Shown: positions 16,974 to 25,386 of the stretch, piece after piece | How positions within the stretch are numbered: the stretch's first letter is position 1 | How the letters are laid out: every line of letters begins with the position of its first letter | DNA from: Bryobacterales bacterium | GTDB taxonomy: Bacteria; Acidobacteriota; Terriglobia; Bryobacterales; Bryobacteraceae | Assembly: GCA_003162425.1 (NCBI GenBank) | Contig: PMOK01000092.1 | Location: forward strand, 4,377-68,376 | DNA: 64,000 nt | Direction: 5' to 3' | Made by a program: the position numbers and the translations under genes | Notes under the pieces: model-generated | Database searches by the model: none | What the model was told of the DNA's origin: nothing | Seen by the model: the letters and a program-made list of their open reading frames with translations, nothing else

Positions 16974-17247
16974 CACCTGACTCCTGGTTTCATTGTGCCA
17001 TGAACCAATGGCAGTGTCCATGGCAAGGCGGAAATGGCAGGAGGCCAGTGGCGGAGAGGTGGGTGGAAACCACGTTTTCCGGGGAGGCCCGTGCCCAGCC
17101 AAGTTCCGATGGCTGACGCTCCGAGCCGCGCCGGGCTTTACAACAACGATCGACGACCACTAATGGTACAGATGATGACTCTGCCGTCAGCAGTTGAAGT
17201 GAGACTCTCCGGAAATCTTTTCACCCGTTGTGAGAAACTCGCCCGCA

Positions 17248-19038
17248 TCAGTTCCGATGACTGATGCTCCAGACATATGCGGCAACCGCAGATACCTGTT
17301 GGACGGTGAGTTGTGTTCCGCCCATGGGGGGCATCGGGCTGCGATATTCCTTGGGTTGCGGAACACCCTCGGTGATCACCTTCAAGATCCCCGCGAGGCT
17401 GCCGTCGCTCCACAACCATTTGCCGCTGGTCAGACTGGGCCCTAGGGGTGAGCCCGTAGCGTTCGCGCCATGGCAACCCGCGCAAGCCGCTCCGCCCTCT
17501 TGTCCGTGGTAAATACGATCTCCCAACGCAACCATGTCGCGCGTCGCTCCATCGGGAACAGGGACGCTCGCAGCCGAGCCCGCGTCGACATTCGTCCCCT
17601 CGGGCGGGTTTGCCTTAGCTTCGACAATATCGCCGGCCGGAGCCGAGGCACTCGGGCAAGGAGTTCCCCTCGCGTCGCCTGTGGCGCCGCCCTGATAGAC
17701 GATCCTGTAAATACGTCCGCGAATGTCGTCGGATACATAGAGCGACCCATCGGGCCCGACTGCGACACCAGAGGGACGATGCGCAGCGCCCTCCGGAGTT
17801 TTTACCGCTCCGGCAAAACCGTCCGCGAAGACTTCGCAACTTCCCGACGCTCGTGCTCCGGCAAGGGACTGGAAGACAATGTTGTAGCCACTTTGCACGT
17901 ATGGCGCCCGATCCCATGAACCGTGGAAGGCGATAAAAACGCCATCACGATAGCGGGCCGGAAATTGTTTCTTGTCGTAGCGCGTCATCCCGTTCGGTCC
18001 CCAATGCGCTGGAAAAGCTGCGACAGGACCGGTCTTACTCGCGCAAACACCCACCTTCTTGCCTCCGTCGCCACCATATTCCGGGGCAAGCACCAATTTT
18101 TTCTGCCCGGCATCGTAGTAGCATTCGGGCCAACCATAGTCTCCTCCAGACTTCAAAAGCATCATCTCTTCAGCCGGGAGAGTGGCTTCTTCGGAGGGTT
18201 TGTAGAGTTCAGGCCAATTCGCATGCAGTTGATCACGCCCGTGCTGAGTGACGAAAATGCGCCCCGCGGAGTCGATGGCAAAGCCTTCACCATTCCGTAT
18301 TCCCGTAGCGAACCGCTCGGCCGGCGAAAATGTCTGATTCGTTTTGTTCGCATCGTAACGCCAGATTCCGCCACGAGTCTCCAGTTCGGTACACGGGTTC
18401 GCACCGGGTATGTTGGGCTGACGGTTTTTCGGCTGGCAGGAGTTGGTCGCGGTGCCAACGTCGACATACATCGATCCATCCTCGCTGATGATGAACGGAT
18501 GCATAGGATGGTCGCCACCCAGAGGTAATCCAGAAACGATGGTTTCAGGTGGATTCGCCGGAACAAGCGCGCCCGCCGGCAGCGAATAGCGCACGATTCG
18601 ATCGTTGATCTCCGCGTAAATCGATCCCTTGTAGATGCCGATGCCCGTGCCACCTGCGCCGCCGGATTGAACCGTCTCACCGAAGCGCTCGATTACGTCC
18701 GCTTTCCCCGTCCCTTTCTTGTCTTCGAGAGCTACCAAAAATCCACCTTCATGCGGCTTGGCGGGTCCATAGTCATCTGTAGACCAGGTGTTGACGTAAA
18801 CCACTCCACTCGGGGAAACCACCATGTGGCGAGCGTGACCAATGCCGTCAGCAAATACAGTCGCGCAGAAGCCGGCGGGCAACTTCAATCCACTGTCGTC
18901 GTTCGAACAGGCTGTGCTCTTAGACTTCTTGGGGGGATTGGGGTGGTTTTGAGCCGATACCGAAGAAGTGATGACGGACAATGTCGCGAGCGCGATGATA
19001 CCGGACAAGCGAGGCTTATATGAGTTGAGTAATCGCAT
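17248..19038 (-). CDS. Secreted sorbosone/glucose dehydrogenase-like quinoprotein fused to cytochrome c
   Basis: A 596-residue exported protein. After a signal peptide (about 1-29; SVITSSVSAQ) comes a six-bladed beta-propeller of the soluble PQQ glucose/sorbosone dehydrogenase type (about 50-455). Visible pieces are LPAGFCATVFADGIGHARHM, IRNGEGFAIDSAGRIFVTQHGRD, AHWGPNGMTRYDKKQFP and HRPSGVAVGPDGSLYVSDD. A class I cytochrome c domain follows, with CAGCH near residue 519 and a likely axial Met in SPMPPMGG. It should oxidise a sugar or aldehyde in the periplasm and pass electrons through its own haem. GGAGGG lies upstream of the ATG. The gene is monocistronic. Confidence 0.85.
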   Translation of the reverse strand: MRLLNSYKPRLSGIIALATLSVITSSVSAQNHPNPPKKSKSTACSNDDSGLKLPAGFCATVFADGIGHARHMVVSPSGVVYVNTWSTDDYGPAKPHEGGFLVALEDKKGTGKADVIERFGETVQSGGAGGTGIGIYKGSIYAEINDRIVRYSLPAGALVPANPPETIVSGLPLGGDHPMHPFIISEDGSMYVDVGTATNSCQPKNRQPNIPGANPCTELETRGGIWRYDANKTNQTFSPAERFATGIRNGEGFAIDSAGRIFVTQHGRDQLHANWPELYKPSEEATLPAEEMMLLKSGGDYGWPECYYDAGQKKLVLAPEYGGDGGKKVGVCASKTGPVAAFPAHWGPNGMTRYDKKQFPARYRDGVFIAFHGSWDRAPYVQSGYNIVFQSLAGARASGSCEVFADGFAGAVKTPEGAAHRPSGVAVGPDGSLYVSDDIRGRIYRIVYQGGATGDARGTPCPSASAPAGDIVEAKANPPEGTNVDAGSAASVPVPDGATRDMVALGDRIYHGQEGGAACAGCHGANATGSPLGPSLTSGKWLWSDGSLAGILKVITEGVPQPKEYRSPMPPMGGTQLTVQQVSAVAAYVWSISHRN

Positions 19039-19074
19039 GGAACCCTCCAGAGATGGAATTGTAGCTAGACGCGG

Positions 19075-19197
19075 CTACTTGCCGCGAGGTGCGAAATTAA
19101 GAGCCACTGAATTCATACAATAGCGCAGATGAGTTGGAGGCGGGCCATCGTCGAATACGTGTCCCAGGTGCGAATCGCAGCTGGCCGAGCTTCTGGA
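19075..19197 (-). pseudogene. msrB: msrB 3' fragment (methionine-R-sulfoxide reductase)
   Basis: Reading leftwards: [20 protein letters not shown], then [14 protein letters not shown] and APRGK before the stop at 19075. This is the C-terminal third of MsrB, with the [12 protein letters not shown] signature and the catalytic Cys in RYCMNS. Nothing upstream of about 19197 encodes the rest; that DNA is an inverted-repeat element. msrA lies 2 kb away on the same strand with only a DUF885 gene between, so an ancestral msrA/msrB neighbourhood is likely. Confidence 0.85.
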
Positions 19198-19215
19198 AGC
19201 CGATCGCGAAAGAAA

Positions 19216-19300
19216 ATGTCGTGAATCAACCGGTTCGGTAGCGCTCTCTAAACATGAGGCATCTTTCCGAACCGCGAGCGTAAGCGACCGGTTGTTGCCA
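19216..19300. repeat. Inverted-repeat element next to truncated msrB
   Basis: CAACCGGTTCGGTAGCGCT on the left is answered by CGAGCGTAAGCGACCGGTTG on the right. The CCGAACCGCGAGCGTAAGCG core (from 19267) recurs in a related form at 53282-53308 (CCGAACCGCGACCGTAAGGG). It lies between the DUF885 stop and the broken end of msrB. Confidence 0.55.
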
Positions 19301-19315
19301 TTTTTTCACGGCTTG

Positions 19316-21199
19316 CTAGCCTAGAGACTTGTAGAACATCCAACTTGTCTGATAATCGCGCGTGACCTTCTGGCCATTCAGGGCCAGGCGCAGCATCTCG
19401 ACTGGGATGTCTCCTTCGCGATACATGGCGTCATGGAAAGCGCGGCTAGACATTTTGCCCGATCCCACCAGTTCCTGGCGCAACGCGTAAAATTGCAACG
19501 CGCCGAGCATATAAGCGCACTGGTAGATGGGCGGGTAGGAGCCGTTGAACGAGCGGCGCACTTCGCCTTCGGCATTGGCGCGATCGAAGCCGACCCAGTC
19601 CATGAGAAACTGCACACACTCGACAGCAGTCATCTTCTTGAGGTGGAAGCTCAACGAAAACACGATGCGCGCGCAGCGGTGCATTCTCCACACCAGGGCG
19701 CCCACGCGTTGCTCGGGCGTGTGAGTGAAGCCCAAATCCCAAAGCAGCATTTCCCAGTAGAACGCCATGCCCTCGCTCCAGAACGGCGTGCTGAACAAGC
19801 TCCGGTAGATGCGATAACGCTCGGTCATGTAGAACTGCATGTGATGGCCGGGTATTAGCTCGTGGAAGACCGTGGCGCGAGCGAAGAACATGTTATTGCC
19901 GCGCAGCGCTTCCATCCTCTGCTGAAGAGTTTGGCTGCTGGCAGGCGAAGAGACCTGGATGGTCTCGCCGCCGGTGAAGAAAGGATTCACCAACTGCATG
20001 CGCGGGGTCATGGCCTCCTCCCAATAATCCTCTTTGACCAGCGGTGGAACGGTGACCAACTCTTTTTTCTCCAGAAACTCGATCGCTTCGCGCGAGAGGT
20101 CGCGAACCAGGTAGATCATCTGTCCGGGATCGACGAACTTGTTCTTGACGGCCTCCACGGCTTTCTTCCAGTCGTTGCCGAAACCCATTTCGGCGGAGGC
20201 GCGCAGCATTTCACGATCGCACCAGGCGAACTCGCGATTGGCGATCTTGATCAACTCATCGGGCGAGTACGGAATCATCGCTGCAGTCAGGGCTTCCACC
20301 AGCGCTTCGTTGCCGACGGGGCCGATGCCCGACAGTTCCTGGTCGCTTCCAATGGCCGGGCCACTTTTGTTTGCGCCAGTGCTGCTGGGCGCGGTTTTCT
20401 CGACCGTTTCTGGGTCGTCGTCGCGGAACCCGCCACGCCCGCCACGGCCTTCTAGCCCCTCAATGGGCCCGGCAACACCGGAGGCGGTGTGCACCAATTT
20501 CGCGTAAGCATCCAGGGCGTCATCGGCGCGCTTGAATTCGGCGTCGGTCCACCAGGCGAACCGGGGATCGTACAGATGGTAGAAATTGAACCATGCGCGG
20601 AAGTATCTGCGAAGCTGAACCAGCCGAATGGCCGCACGATTCATCACCGCGGGCGCGAGCTTGGAATTCGCGAGATAAGCTTTCGCCGCCTCGATATCGG
20701 TGGCGAGCTTGTTCAAGGTGACCGCGCTCTTCTGGGGATCGAGAGTCTCCATCCGCCGCCGCGCTTCTTCCAGCCGGATGATGTCTTGCTGAAAAGGAAT
20801 GAGTGGGGCGATGTCTTCCTCCTTCCGGGATTCGGCGGCGAGCTGTTTCTGATCGTGGAGCAGACGGCCGCGCAAAAGAAGGTAGTCGATCCTGCCGGCC
20901 TGGCTGAGCGCGTCGAAGTTGACGGCTTCCACCAAATGGAGCTGCTCGGAATAGAACCGTTCCAGCCGGGCATGACGCGCGCTGGAGCCCGGTAGGGAAT
21001 AGACGCGATCGAGGTCGCTCAGATCGACCTCGTAGCGTTCGATCATAGCCCGGAGTTCGCTCGTGCCCGTGTCCAGCATCTCACCGTCCGAGCCGCGAGT
21101 ACAGTTGCAGTCCTGCGTGCGCTGGGCCGTTCCCAGTCCTGCGCTCAAGGCCGCCAATCCGGTTCCGCGCAGGATGCTGCGCCGATTCAGTTTTTTCAA
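19316..21199 (-). CDS. DUF885-family protein with Tat-like signal and HExxxGHH motif
   Basis: A protein of about 627 residues of the DUF885 family, which resembles zinc-dependent carboxypeptidase-like hydrolases. The key metal-binding stretch VFHELIPGHHMQ is present, followed by the usual RSLFSTPFWSEGMAFYWEML region. The N-terminus KKLNRRSILRGTGLAALSAG is a good twin-arginine signal. The start is placed at TTG 21199 because AGGAGG lies eight bases upstream; a GTG at 21214 and a TTG at 21220 are upstream alternatives. msrA ends 16 bp before the upstream TTG on the same strand, so the two are probably co-transcribed. The substrate is unknown; peptide hydrolysis in the periplasm is an inference. 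Confidence 0.8.
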   Translation of the reverse strand: MKKLNRRSILRGTGLAALSAGLGTAQRTQDCNCTRGSDGEMLDTGTSELRAMIERYEVDLSDLDRVYSLPGSSARHARLERFYSEQLHLVEAVNFDALSQAGRIDYLLLRGRLLHDQKQLAAESRKEEDIAPLIPFQQDIIRLEEARRRMETLDPQKSAVTLNKLATDIEAAKAYLANSKLAPAVMNRAAIRLVQLRRYFRAWFNFYHLYDPRFAWWTDAEFKRADDALDAYAKLVHTASGVAGPIEGLEGRGGRGGFRDDDPETVEKTAPSSTGANKSGPAIGSDQELSGIGPVGNEALVEALTAAMIPYSPDELIKIANREFAWCDREMLRASAEMGFGNDWKKAVEAVKNKFVDPGQMIYLVRDLSREAIEFLEKKELVTVPPLVKEDYWEEAMTPRMQLVNPFFTGGETIQVSSPASSQTLQQRMEALRGNNMFFARATVFHELIPGHHMQFYMTERYRIYRSLFSTPFWSEGMAFYWEMLLWDLGFTHTPEQRVGALVWRMHRCARIVFSLSFHLKKMTAVECVQFLMDWVGFDRANAEGEVRRSFNGSYPPIYQCAYMLGALQFYALRQELVGSGKMSSRAFHDAMYREGDIPVEMLRLALNGQKVTRDYQTSWMFYKSLG

Positions 21200-21235
21200 A
21201 AGTGTCCTCCTCACTCGCAACCAGCTCCCTGGGGG

Positions 21236-21910
21236 CTACTTCTTGGGCGTGTATTCAACAAACAGTTCCGGGAATTGCTGCTTCAGGGCATCAATCTTGG
21301 GACGGTCGCAAACTTGAATATAAGGGTTGTTGGGATTGTAGTAGGCGTAGTCCTGATGATAATCTTCGGCTCGATAGAACGCCTTAAGAGGCGTCACCTC
21401 GGTCACTATCGGCCTTGGAAAAACTTTCTCTTGATCAAGCTGCGCAATGTAGGCGTTCGCCAACCGCTTCTGGTCCTCGTTCGTATAGAAAATCGCTGAC
21501 CGGTACGACGTACCTTCATCGGGGCCCTGCCGATTCAATTGTGTTGGATCATGCGCGACCGAGAAATAGATTCGCAACAACTGGCCATACGTGATGCGTG
21601 ATGGATCGTAAATCACTTCAACCGATTCCGCGTGGCTAGTGGTCTCCGTGATCACCTGCTTATATGTTGCGGTCTTCGCCGATCCACCGGAGTATCCAGC
21701 GGTGGTGTGCAGGACACCCTTCACGCGCTGAAATACGGATTGCACTCCCCAAAAACAGCCACCGGCGAAAACAGCGGTTTCTTTTCCCGCCTGATTGGCG
21801 AGCGGAACATCCGTAGATGGAGCCGGAATGGGCTTGGGAGCTGCCAAAACCGTGATGGTCACGAAAAGAAGCTCCGTCACAATGAGACGCAAAGCGATTT
21901 GGAAAGACAT
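21236..21910 (-). CDS. msrA: Peptide methionine-S-sulfoxide reductase MsrA, exported
   Basis: A 224-residue MsrA that repairs oxidised methionine (S epimer). The catalytic GCFWG motif has Cys at residue 52. The family blocks TAGYSGGS, HAESVEVIYDP, HDPTQLNRQGPDEGTSYRSA and AEDYHQDYAYYNPNNPY are intact. A signal-like N-terminus (ALRLIVTELLFVTITVLAAP) points to periplasmic protein repair. AGAGG lies upstream of the ATG. It is followed by the DUF885 gene and then the msrB fragment. The loss of msrB nearby would leave R-sulfoxides to another locus, if one exists. Confidence 0.93.
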   Translation of the reverse strand: MSFQIALRLIVTELLFVTITVLAAPKPIPAPSTDVPLANQAGKETAVFAGGCFWGVQSVFQRVKGVLHTTAGYSGGSAKTATYKQVITETTSHAESVEVIYDPSRITYGQLLRIYFSVAHDPTQLNRQGPDEGTSYRSAIFYTNEDQKRLANAYIAQLDQEKVFPRPIVTEVTPLKAFYRAEDYHQDYAYYNPNNPYIQVCDRPKIDALKQQFPELFVEYTPKK

Positions 21911-22016
21911 GAATAACCTCTACTTTTATAGTACTGTGCATGTCTTCGAACGCCGCTTGGATGTATACTGGCTCAGTCCGGAAGGACGGATTCTTACGTA
22001 AGGAAGGAACAAGACG

Positions 22017-22412
22017 ATGGTGACTTTGGCGGATGCACGGAGGGTGATTGCGGCGGCGGAGAAGAAGGCTGCCGAGATCGGGCAACCGATGAACATCGCG
22101 GTTGCGGACGAAGGCGGCAATATTGTTGCGCATGTACGGATGGATGGAGCTTGGATCGGGAGTATCGATATTTCGCAGAAGAAGGCCTACACGTCACGGG
22201 CGTTCGATATCGCGACTAAGGACCTGGCGGCACATTCGCAGTCAGGCGGCCAGTTTTTTGGGATACACGCTTCCAACAATGGCAAGATCATGATTTTCGC
22301 GGGCGGAATTCCGTTGAAGAAGAATGGGAAAGTGGCGGGAGCGATTGGCGTGAGCGGCGGATCGGGCGATCAGGATCACGCAGTGGCGGAAGCGGGCGCG
22401 GCGGCCTTTTAG
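22017..22412 (+). CDS. GlcG/HbpS-family (DUF336) haem-binding-like protein
   Basis: A 131-residue protein of the GlcG/HbpS family. It has the usual start MVTLADARRVIAAAEKKAAE, the NIAVADEGGNIVAHVRMDGA strand region and the C-terminal GGIPLKKNGKVAGAIGVSGG block. Members form octamers; some bind haem or cobalamin, and others are accessory to oxidoreductases. AAGGAA precedes the ATG. The formaldehyde dehydrogenase gene starts 24 bp downstream, so the two form an operon. A helper or redox role for the dehydrogenase is an inference from position. Confidence 0.85.
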   Translation: MVTLADARRVIAAAEKKAAEIGQPMNIAVADEGGNIVAHVRMDGAWIGSIDISQKKAYTSRAFDIATKDLAAHSQSGGQFFGIHASNNGKIMIFAGGIPLKKNGKVAGAIGVSGGSGDQDHAVAEAGAAAF

Positions 22413-22436
22413 AGAATCGAAGAAAGGAATTTCAAC

Positions 22437-23657
22437 ATGGCTAGTAATCGCGGAGTGGCGTACATCGAACCGGGCAAGGTGGAGGTCCGGACTATCGAAT
22501 ATCCGAAGTTGAAAATGCCGGCGGCGGAAGACAAACCGTTCGGCGGCAAGGATGCGCCCCACGGCGTAATCCTGAAGATCGTGAGCACCAATATCTGCGG
22601 CTCGGACCAGCACATGGTGCGAGGCCGGACCACGGCGCCGAAGGGCCTGATTCTGGGCCACGAGATCACCGGCGAGATCATCGAGAAGGGTAACGACGTG
22701 GAAATGTTGAACGTCGGCGACTTGGTTACCGTTCCCTTCAACATCGCGTGCGGGCGATGCCGCAACTGCCGGGAAGGCAGGACCGGAATCTGCCTCACGG
22801 TGAATCCCGCGCGGCCGGGCGCAGCGTACGGTTATGTCGATATGGGTGGCTGGATGGGTGGGCAGGCGGAATACGTAATGGTTCCGTATGCCGATTTCAA
22901 CCTGATCAGATTCCCGAAGAAAGATCAGGCTCTCGCGAAAATCCGCGACTTGACCTTGCTGTCCGATATTTTTCCGACCGGCTACCACGGAGCGGTAACA
23001 GCGGGCGTCACTACCGGATCGGTAGTGTACGTGGCTGGTGCGGGACCGGTGGGTCTGGCATGCGCAGCCTCCTGCCATTTGTTGGGAGCGGCGGTGGTGA
23101 TTGTGGGCGACATGATTCCGGAACGTTTGGCGCAAGCGAAGAGTTTCGGGTGCGAGACCATCGACCTTCGCAAGGACGCGACGCTGGCGGATCAGATCGC
23201 GCAGATTGTGGGCGAGCCAGTTGTGGATGCCGCAGTGGACTGCGTGGGATTTGAAGCGCGTGGGCACGGGCACGACGCGTCCGTCGAGCGGCCGGCAACG
23301 GTGTTGAACTCGGTTATGGAGATCACGCGCGCGGGCGGCGCGATCGGCATTCCGGGTTTGTACGTGACGGGCGATCCGGGTGGGGTCGACGCCAACGCGA
23401 AGATCGGAAATCTGGGAATCCGGATTGGCCTGGGTTGGGCAAAATCGCATTCATTCCATACCGGCCAGTGTCCAGTGCTGCGTTATAACCGGCAACTGAT
23501 GATGGCGATTCTTCACAATAAAATTCAAATTGCCAAGGCGGTGAACGTGACGGTGATCACGCTGGACGAGGCGCCTCAGGGCTACAAGGATTTCGATAAG
23601 GGCGCTGCCAAGAAGTTCGTCATCGATCCGCACGGAGTGCTCGCCAATACGGCGTAA
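22437..23657 (+). CDS. fdhA: Zn-dependent formaldehyde dehydrogenase, glutathione-independent type
   Basis: A 406-residue medium-chain dehydrogenase. It has catalytic zinc residues in NICGSDQHMVRGRT and LGHEITGEIIE, a structural zinc cluster CGRCRNCREGRTGIC, and a Rossmann motif AGAGPVGLACAAS. The insert around YVDMGGWMGGQAEYV and the long C-terminal region (HDASVERPATVLN) are typical of Pseudomonas-type FdhA, which dismutates or oxidises formaldehyde with tightly bound NAD. AAAGGAA precedes the ATG. It is second in a two-gene operon behind the GlcG-like gene. Confidence 0.9.
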   Translation: MASNRGVAYIEPGKVEVRTIEYPKLKMPAAEDKPFGGKDAPHGVILKIVSTNICGSDQHMVRGRTTAPKGLILGHEITGEIIEKGNDVEMLNVGDLVTVPFNIACGRCRNCREGRTGICLTVNPARPGAAYGYVDMGGWMGGQAEYVMVPYADFNLIRFPKKDQALAKIRDLTLLSDIFPTGYHGAVTAGVTTGSVVYVAGAGPVGLACAASCHLLGAAVVIVGDMIPERLAQAKSFGCETIDLRKDATLADQIAQIVGEPVVDAAVDCVGFEARGHGHDASVERPATVLNSVMEITRAGGAIGIPGLYVTGDPGGVDANAKIGNLGIRIGLGWAKSHSFHTGQCPVLRYNRQLMMAILHNKIQIAKAVNVTVITLDEAPQGYKDFDKGAAKKFVIDPHGVLANTA

Positions 23658-23681
23658 GAGAGCGTTATCGCCAAGCATCGG

Positions 23682-24242
23682 TCATAGAACCGTTTTGCAT
23701 GCAACTGGCGGGAGCGTCAATCGTGCAATACGACATTCAGCAGCGAGTTGTGAACACCGGTTCATGAAAAAGCTGACTCTCGAGCGAGTGGCGCCCACAA
23801 TCTCAGCCAACGTTTCCTGGCTGATCTTTGGAATCATGGGTTCCGCTTTGGCTTCCTTGCCGAAGTTGGCCATGAGCAGAAGTACCCGCGCCAGCCGCTT
23901 TTCGCTGGAATTGAATAACTGATCCACCAGGTCCTTGCTTTTCAGCCGCATAATTGAGCACTCCGACATTGCGGCGGCGCCAGCCATGCGCAGCGGCTGA
24001 CCGGCCTGGCATCCTTCGCCAAAGAAGTCCGCGGGTCCCAGAATGGCGACCACTGCTTCTTTGCCTCTTTTGGAGACCACCGTGAGCTTGACCTTGCCCC
24101 TCTGGATGTAGAAAATCGCATCAGCCCGGTCCCCTTGCGAGAAAATCCTCTGGCTCTTTTTGTATTCCGCCAAGGTCCTCCCTTGGCCGACCTTGGCCAG
24201 AAACACCTTGGGATTGAAGATCGGTGCTGCTTTCGGTTTCAT
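23682..24242 (-). CDS. Crp/Fnr-family regulator with damaged C-terminus
   Basis: A 186-residue product. The cyclic-nucleotide-binding-like domain (about 25-125; QGDRADAIFYIQRGKVKLTV, GEGCQAGQPLRMAGA) and the first HTH helices are intact (ISQETLAEIVGATRSRVSFF). After FMNR the protein departs from the family. In another frame, directly after that point, the DNA reads VHNSLLNVVLHD and a stop at 23717, which is exactly the normal family C-terminus. About 14 codons (the RKLGFIxYNG wing) are deleted and the frame is lost, so the current protein ends in 17 unrelated residues. It keeps the recognition helix but not the wing and is probably inactive or altered. No ligand residues for cAMP are evident. 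Confidence 0.8.
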   Translation of the reverse strand: MKPKAAPIFNPKVFLAKVGQGRTLAEYKKSQRIFSQGDRADAIFYIQRGKVKLTVVSKRGKEAVVAILGPADFFGEGCQAGQPLRMAGAAAMSECSIMRLKSKDLVDQLFNSSEKRLARVLLLMANFGKEAKAEPMIPKISQETLAEIVGATRSRVSFFMNRCSQLAAECRIARLTLPPVACKTVL

Positions 24243-24373
24243 CAGGCCGTCTTGGCTTACACCGAGAACACATACAGACCCATGTGTAGGTCGTCCAGGC
24301 CGCCGATTCCGCGAAATGGCGTTCCCTACAATATCCGTACCGGCTCATTCGTCTACAACGGTAGGTGAAGGGC

Positions 24374-24949
24374 ATGGCGAGCCTGGAGCAGATGGCACTC
24401 GAACAGGACCAGCGGATCTCTGAAGTGGTCACCCGGGAGCAGTCCCGGCTGCGCAACTTCATTCGCCGGCGCGTGATGGATCCCCGCGACGCTGAGGACA
24501 TTCTACAGGACGTCTTCTATCAACTGATGGAAGCGAACCGCCTGCTCATGCCGATCGAACACGTCACCGGCTGGTTATTTCGGGTGGCGCGCAATCGCAT
24601 TACCGATCTCTTCCGTAAGAAGAAGCCGGAGAGCTTCAGCGATACGGCCATCGCGGACGCGGACGGCGAACTGCTGCATTTGGAAGACCTGCTGCCAACG
24701 CCAGATGCCGGACCGGAGGCGCTGTACGCCCGCAACGTGTTGCTCGACGAACTCGAGTTGGCGCTGGACGAGCTGCCAGAGGAGCAGCGCGAAGTGTTTG
24801 TTGCGCACGAGTTGGAAGGGCGCAGCTTTAAGGAGATGGCCGCCGAGACCGGCCTGAGCGTGAATACGCTGCTCTCGCGCAAGCGTTATGCCGTGCTGCA
24901 TCTGCGCGAGCGATTGCAAAGCATTTACGACGAATTTAGGAAGGCATGA
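24374..24949 (+). CDS. ECF-type RNA polymerase sigma factor
   Basis: A 191-residue sigma-70-family factor. Region 2 is clear (RLRNFIRRRVMDPRDAEDILQDVFYQLMEA; key words DAEDILQDVF and VTGWLFRVARNRITDLFRKKK). Region 4 is LDELPEEQREVFVAHELEGRSFKEMAAETGLSVNTLLSRKRYAVLHLRERL, where LPEEQREVF and SVNTLLSRK mark the HTH. The ATG at 24374 is used; an in-frame GTG at 24365 is possible. A small membrane protein gene starts 10 bp after the stop and is probably a functional partner. There is no recognisable zinc-binding anti-sigma factor beside it. Confidence 0.88.
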   Translation: MASLEQMALEQDQRISEVVTREQSRLRNFIRRRVMDPRDAEDILQDVFYQLMEANRLLMPIEHVTGWLFRVARNRITDLFRKKKPESFSDTAIADADGELLHLEDLLPTPDAGPEALYARNVLLDELELALDELPEEQREVFVAHELEGRSFKEMAAETGLSVNTLLSRKRYAVLHLRERLQSIYDEFRKA

Positions 24950-24959
24950 GGAACTGAAC

Positions 24960-25316
24960 ATGAAAAAGAAATGGAAATGGATTTTCCTGGCTCCGCTGGC
25001 GATTCTGGCGCTGCTGCTGTTTATCGCCTTAGGCGGCGAAATAGTGCTGCAACTGTGGAATTGGCTGCTGCCGCCGCTCTTTGGCTGGCGGCAGATTACT
25101 TTCTGGCAAGCACTAGGAATTCTGGTGCTGTGCCGGATCCTCTTCGGCGGATTTGGAGGGCACGGTTCCCATCGCTCCAATTTTCGCCGTCGAATGCGCG
25201 ACCGAATGGCCGACCGGTGGGAGCACATGACCCCTGAGGAGCGGGAACGGCTCCGGCAAGGCATGCGGGGGCGTTGCGGCTTCGACCCGTCCCCGAGCGA
25301 GAGCAAGGGGCAATGA
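24960..25316 (+). CDS. Small membrane protein co-transcribed with ECF sigma factor
   Basis: A 118-residue protein with two N-terminal hydrophobic segments (WIFLAPLAILALLLFIALGG and ALGILVLCRILFGGFGG). A short soluble tail follows, rich in Arg/Met (RRRMRDRMADRWEHMTPEER, then LRQGMRGRCG). GAGGAACTGAAC precedes the ATG. The tail EHMTPEERERLRQGM resembles the periplasmic-stress CpxP/RcnB-like or anti-sigma-linked helical tails, but I do not recognise a named family. Position suggests a regulator or sensor for the sigma factor just upstream. Confidence 0.7.
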   Translation: MKKKWKWIFLAPLAILALLLFIALGGEIVLQLWNWLLPPLFGWRQITFWQALGILVLCRILFGGFGGHGSHRSNFRRRMRDRMADRWEHMTPEERERLRQGMRGRCGFDPSPSESKGQ

Positions 25317-25386
25317 AGGCATTTCGAAGGCAACTGCTGTTATCCTGAATAATAATACTCAGACGCGCGTAATCAGGGAGGATTCC

